NCBI GenBank assembly: GCA_017962615.1
Contig: JAGCUZ010000025.1
Coordinates: 1 to 41,373 of the forward strand
Direction: 5' to 3'
DNA length: 41,373 nucleotides
DNA from: Bacteroidales bacterium
Lineage (GTDB): Bacteria > Bacteroidota > Bacteroidia > Bacteroidales > P3
Notes under the pieces: model-generated
What the model was told of the DNA's origin: nothing
Database searches by the model: none
The model's input: only the letters and a program-made list of their open reading frames with translations
Translations under genes and position numbers: made by a program
Shown here: positions 41,329-41,373 of the stretch, one piece after another
Numbering within the stretch: the first letter of the stretch is position 1
How the letters are laid out: every line of letters starts with the position of its first letter

Positions 41329-41373
41329 AAATGACGCGGCTTCGTCAGGCAGTGTATTTATACAGACAAATTC

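Larger units (their letters stand above)
40877..41373. other. Repeat-rich intergenic end of the window
   Basis: No credible gene. From 40920 to 41057 the plus strand is C-rich. The palindromic element (41047-41143), a solitary hairpin (41233-41249) and a two-hairpin element (41271-41328) follow. The remainder shows nothing recognisable. Confidence 0.65.

Overview
The window comes from the chromosome of a member of the Bacteroidota, most likely order Bacteroidales. The evidence is the repeated TAnnTTTG (-7) promoter signature ahead of many genes, weak or absent Shine-Dalgarno sequences, a type IX secretion C-terminal sorting domain, Bacteroidota-type lipoproteins, a putative porin and outer-membrane beta-barrels, a fused 2-oxoacid:ferredoxin oxidoreductase, and type B ribosomal protein L31. 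Coding regions are rich in G/C-ending codons and intergenic DNA is AT-rich. Genus cannot be read from the sequence.

Layout. 1-3434: 5' part of valS (minus), a tRNA-Leu(CAA) (plus), then on the minus strand a cupin protein, a YpfJ-type zinc metallopeptidase and a small lipoprotein. 3435-4521: about 1.1 kb without genes, holding a palindromic dispersed repeat and a MITE-like element that sits in the leader of the next gene. 4522-8652 (plus): an aldo/keto reductase with two ferredoxin-type clusters, then korA-korB. 8653-9863: a promoter with a structured leader, a short three-repeat peptide gene and a cluster of small covarying hairpins. 9864-11528: a lipoprotein with a fimbrillin-like N-terminus and a C-type-lectin-like C-terminus. 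11664-16288: another lipoprotein (minus), pruA, an outer-membrane barrel and an S41 peptidase-like lipoprotein. 16292-19829 (minus): alkylguanine transferase, lon and rpmE2. 20101-26228 (minus): a probable operon pyrE, SRPBCC protein, SUMF1-like protein, hpt, lipocalin-like lipoprotein, AsmA-like protein. 26331-30033 (plus): NUDIX hydrolase, dprA, atpD-atpC. 30295-34247 (plus): clpC broken by an in-frame amber codon, then a type IX secreted protein. 34510-40132 (minus): panD, a flippase-like membrane protein, rfaE2, an outer-membrane barrel, trxB and a putative porin. 40385-41373: a small tail-anchored protein and repeat-rich non-coding DNA.

Most genes are conserved housekeeping genes: aminoacylation, pyruvate/2-oxoglutarate and proline metabolism, purine and pyrimidine salvage or synthesis, ATP synthesis, proteostasis, thioredoxin and pantothenate. 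Cell-envelope genes are interspersed.

The less ordinary content is in the gaps. Four copies of a two-hairpin element, plus solitary relatives, have 6-7 bp stems that differ in sequence yet stay complementary around trinucleotide loops. A MITE-like family is present in two copies with apparent 3-bp TNA target duplications. A palindromic element occurs near both ends of the window. The clpC nonsense codon falls exactly at the arginine-finger motif. The repeat-peptide locus with its long leader is the best candidate for an undescribed unit, but its function cannot be read from sequence alone.
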